Positions 61,673 through 64,000 of a DNA stretch of 64,000 bases are shown in pieces (position 1 is the stretch's first letter; each line of letters starts with the position of its first letter). The stretch lies in NCBI GenBank assembly GCA_040755725.1, contig JBFMAI010000023.1:310001-374000 (forward strand), in the 5' to 3' direction. Source of the stretch: JBFMAI01 sp040755725 (GTDB lineage Bacteria; Planctomycetota; Phycisphaerae; UBA1845; Fen-1342). The position numbers were made by a program, and so were the translations under genes. Below the pieces are notes generated by a model, which was not told the origin of the DNA, searched no databases, and was given only the letters and a program-made list of their open reading frames with translations.

Positions 61673-62191
61673 CTACCAGCGGACCCGGACATCGGCACCG
61701 CGCCGCGGCGGACACGGGGCGTAACGCGGCGTCGGCCGCGAACAGCGCCCGCTGTCGTAGTAGCGGCGGGACGGCGGCGAGCTGCGACAGAAGCCACCCG
61801 ACACGTACGTCCGCGTGCTCCGGTGTATCCGCGGCGAGCAGTCACGGTAGTAGGTGCGCGGGGAGCGGTCGCGATACACGACCCGCGGCGAGTAATCGCG
61901 GTAGTACGCGTACGGCGTCCGGTCGCGGTAGACGATCGGCGGCGGGCAGTAGTCGGAGACCACGACGTTCGGCGCGGAGCGCACGACGACGACCTCCGGC
62001 TCATACGCGTACTCGCGGTAGATGATCGGGGCCGGCTCGTAGCACACGTACGACGGGCGGCAGTCGACGTAGCGCCACCCGCCGGTACTGAAGCCGAACC
62101 CGAACGAGAAATCGCCGGCGGCAGCCGGCAGACCGGCCAGAGCCAGCGCGACGAGGCTGGCGGCGACTTGGGGGACAGCGATGCGATTCAT
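61673..62191 (-). CDS. Secreted Tyr/Arg-rich repeat protein
   Basis: This 172-residue protein has a signal peptide (residues 1-25, cleavage near AAAGD). A short Gly/Phe motif (FSFGFGFSTGG) follows, then about eight units of a Y-R-D-x-S/T-P-R-x-Y pattern, such as YRDRTPYAYYRDYSPRVVY. Nine cysteines are spread along it. The composition suggests a surface or spore-coat-like structural protein; I know no named family. GAGGAC precedes the ATG at 62191. Confidence 0.72.
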   Translation of the reverse strand: MNRIAVPQVAASLVALALAGLPAAAGDFSFGFGFSTGGWRYVDCRPSYVCYEPAPIIYREYAYEPEVVVVRSAPNVVVSDYCPPPIVYRDRTPYAYYRDYSPRVVYRDRSPRTYYRDCSPRIHRSTRTYVSGGFCRSSPPSRRYYDSGRCSRPTPRYAPCPPRRGADVRVRW

Positions 62192-62475
62192 GGCAGTGTC
62201 CTCGAACGGATGCACACCCGAGGCGGTTCTACCAGTAGTGTAGACCGGGCGGGCAAGGGATGGTTGGGGCGTTTCGTGGAAAGCGTGCGCCGTAGGGGCT
62301 GAATTGGACCGATAGTCCGATAATCACGCCAACCCCCTGCCCCATCCCCGATCGATCTCCTTGCTTGGCCCCGGAGAGCACCGCGGGTATTGTCCGGCTT
62401 CGGCACGCGGGTCGGCCGAAGTCGGCCAAGGGGCGTTGTGTCCACCTGCGACGGACCGTGGCCAAGGGGTGCCGC

Positions 62476-63774
62476 ATGGAAATCAAGGAACTGGAGGTGC
62501 CAGGTGCTCAGCGTAGCCATTTCAGCGTGGGCTTGCTGGGCAGCCTGGTCGGTGCGCTGATCGGCGCGGCGGTGTGGGCGGTCGTTGCGATCGCTACGAA
62601 TTACCAACTGGGCATTATCGCCTGGGGGCTGGGGGCGCTGGCGGGCTACGGGATGGCCCGCGGCCACCGGGAGGGCCGCGCGGGAGCAGGCATCACGGCG
62701 GCCCTGGTGGCAATCCTGGGCATTCTGGCGGCCCGGGTGGTGATGGTCAGCTATCTGGCCCGCGACGCGTTCGAGCCAATCCGCACCCGCCTGGTGATCT
62801 TGAGCCTGCCGACGGAGAAGCTCGACCGGGTCGCGACGTTGGCCATGACGGAGGCCGGCCAACGGGCGAAACGGGAGCACCGCTGCCCGTACGACGAACC
62901 CTACTGGGACCACTTCTACGAACGGGCGACCCGACTCGCTGCCCTGTCCGACAGCGAGCTGGCGGCGGCGTACGAGAAACACCGGGAGTGGAGCCGAGTC
63001 GGGCGCTTCGAAGACGCGGAGTACATCCGCGACACGCTGCCGTACAGCCTATTGGGCGACGCGCTGTGGAAGGTCTGGGTCACGCGGGAGCCGCTGCCCG
63101 CGCCGGAGTGGGCCTCCCTGTATGCGGACGCCGCGAAGCGCGCCGCCGCCTTAAGCCCCGACGAGCAGTCGCGCGAATGCCGCCGGCGGACCTACGCCGG
63201 TGAAGTGGCGTCACTGGAGTGCAAGCGCCGGGCGATGGAGCGGAGCGTGGCGCCCGGGGACGCGGAGACCCGCGTGCGCATCGTGCAGGCAACCTGGACC
63301 GACTCGCTGGACATGGAGGACACGGCGCTGGCGGAAGCGTTCCTGAAGGCCGAGTCGTGGGACGACGAGGGACAATGGAACGACCCCGGCTGGCTCCGGT
63401 TGCGCCTCGCGTACCTGTACGCCGAACACGAGTGGCTCCAACGCGAAGGCTCCTTCGGACAGGATGAGCCGCTTCCCGGTGCGACCTGGGATACGTGCCT
63501 CAAGGAGGCCACGGAACGGGCGGCCCAGGTTCCCGAGGCCGAGATCGCCCAGCGCGTGCGACAAGTACACAACGACCAGTCGTTGGCGTTTCGCCAGGAA
63601 AAAGCACGACTGGGGCAGCTCGTGCTGGCGGGTACCATCGTCGTTGCCGCCGTGGCCTCTTTCGAGTGGATGGACCTGCTCTTCGGCGGCCTGGCGGTGG
63701 TCACCGCGTACCGCGTGGCCACCGCGGGAACACGTACCCGTGACCAACCCCCGCCGGATGCGCCGCCGGCGTAA
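62476..63774 (+). CDS. Membrane protein with long soluble central domain, unknown function
   Basis: This 432-residue protein has three helices in residues 15-95 (VGLLGSLVGALIGAAVWAVV and two more), a long soluble, Glu/Arg-rich part of about 280 residues, and a final helix pair near 380-415. The middle holds several WD/W-rich repeat-like stretches (YWDHFYERATRLAAL, WASLYADAAKRAAAL, TWDTCLKEATERAAQ) that may be three related units. I do not recognise the family. AGGGG precedes the ATG at 62476; the frame is open to 62365. Confidence 0.7.
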   Translation: MEIKELEVPGAQRSHFSVGLLGSLVGALIGAAVWAVVAIATNYQLGIIAWGLGALAGYGMARGHREGRAGAGITAALVAILGILAARVVMVSYLARDAFEPIRTRLVILSLPTEKLDRVATLAMTEAGQRAKREHRCPYDEPYWDHFYERATRLAALSDSELAAAYEKHREWSRVGRFEDAEYIRDTLPYSLLGDALWKVWVTREPLPAPEWASLYADAAKRAAALSPDEQSRECRRRTYAGEVASLECKRRAMERSVAPGDAETRVRIVQATWTDSLDMEDTALAEAFLKAESWDDEGQWNDPGWLRLRLAYLYAEHEWLQREGSFGQDEPLPGATWDTCLKEATERAAQVPEAEIAQRVRQVHNDQSLAFRQEKARLGQLVLAGTIVVAAVASFEWMDLLFGGLAVVTAYRVATAGTRTRDQPPPDAPPA

Positions 63775-63802
63775 GTGGACATTCAGGATCATTGGCCGCC
63801 AA

Positions 63803-63858
63803 GCGGGAGGGCGAGGCTCCCGGCGAGCCGCGGCTTGCCGGGAGCCTCGCCCTCCCGC
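63803..63858. repeat. Perfect 22-bp-arm palindromic repeat
   Basis: GCGGGAGGGCGAGGCTCCCG plus GC (63803-63824) and its exact reverse complement (63837-63858) flank a 12-base loop. It is the best copy of a family also found at 225, 36793 and 59261. Confidence 0.85.
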
Positions 63859-63900
63859 GTCGCATGTTCGCGCGCGGCAATTGGGCCGCGAAAGCGTTGA

Positions 63901-64000
63901 CCCTCCCCCAACCCCTCCTCGCCACAGCGAGTCGGTCACCACGGCGACCGACTCGTCCGCCGTGGCGGACGAGTCGCCGCGGCGACCTGAGAGGGAGGCG
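63901..64000. repeat. G-rich repeat carrying two mutually exclusive hairpins
   Basis: After CCCTCCCCCAACCCCTCC lie hairpin 1 (CGAGTCGGTC at 63928-63937 with GACCGACTCG at 63946-63955) and hairpin 2 (GACTCGTCCGCC at 63950-63961 with GGCGGACGAGTC at 63964-63975). They share bases 63950-63955, so only one can form at a time. Confidence 0.7.

Overview
The window is GC-rich chromosomal DNA from an uncultured or draft-genome bacterium; a 10-base N run at 34402-34411 marks a scaffold join. The gene content points to Planctomycetota, most likely near Phycisphaerae. It has prepilin-like proteins with the FTLIELLVV signature, PEP-CTERM surface proteins ending in an Arg-rich tail, a dockerin-like GDLNCDG tail, small zinc-ribbon membrane proteins (CPECG), a divergent L34, a Ser/Thr kinase fused to CHASE2, and Gram-negative envelope genes (LpxD, FabI). 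The lineage is inferred from these families; there is no rRNA gene here and I found no tRNA, CRISPR array or intact mobile element.

Layout. 1-3500: a CHASE2 protein cut by the window edge, a DUF362/dockerin membrane protein, and a BlaI-type repressor with twin operators. 3600-8600: two tiny overlapping ORFs, a DUF4954 beta-helix protein, a SIS sugar-phosphate protein and peptidase T. 8800-13300: CorA-like transporter, a decayed PEP-CTERM gene, a zinc-ribbon membrane protein, an FG-GAP protein and an MCE lipid-binding protein. 13400-24100: FAD oxidoreductase, def-fmt-rsmB, queA, alanine racemase-like, tatD-epimerase, and tpiA-secG-yicC. 24500-31500: 3D-domain protein, CHASE2 kinase, lipoprotein, rpmH, TPR protein and a small zinc-ribbon protein. 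31700-36200: PIG-L/BshB1-like deacetylase, sigma-54 activator, alkaline phosphatase. 36900-40100: a nitrosative-stress block (Crp/Fnr regulator, perfect FNR-type box, ferredoxin-like protein, hybrid cluster protein). 40600-50500: divergent prepilin-like pair, fabI, DsrE-like, two PEP-CTERM genes, lpxD, a collapsed MntA-HepT pair, a glycosyltransferase-TPR protein and a FlgM-like ORF. 51000-61300: glyS, archaeal-type gatD, a VOC-FkbH-ACP cassette, a phosphatase-like lipoprotein and archaeal-type pheT. 61600-64000: a Tyr/Arg-rich secreted protein, a membrane protein, and repeats.

The feature that runs through the whole window is a set of short interspersed repeat families in nearly every gene gap. 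They include a G-rich motif able to form G-quadruplexes, a 22-bp-arm palindrome, and at least five other families. Several have entered coding sequences: the CHASE2 protein, RsmB, the tail of a prepilin-like protein, a transposase remnant, and the stop codon of the phosphatase-like gene.

The main candidates for novelty are the repeat system itself, the small ORFs chained by ATGA overlaps to DUF4954-SIS beside a BlaI operator, the compact VOC-FkbH-ACP operon, and two archaeal-type translation genes (GatD, PheT).
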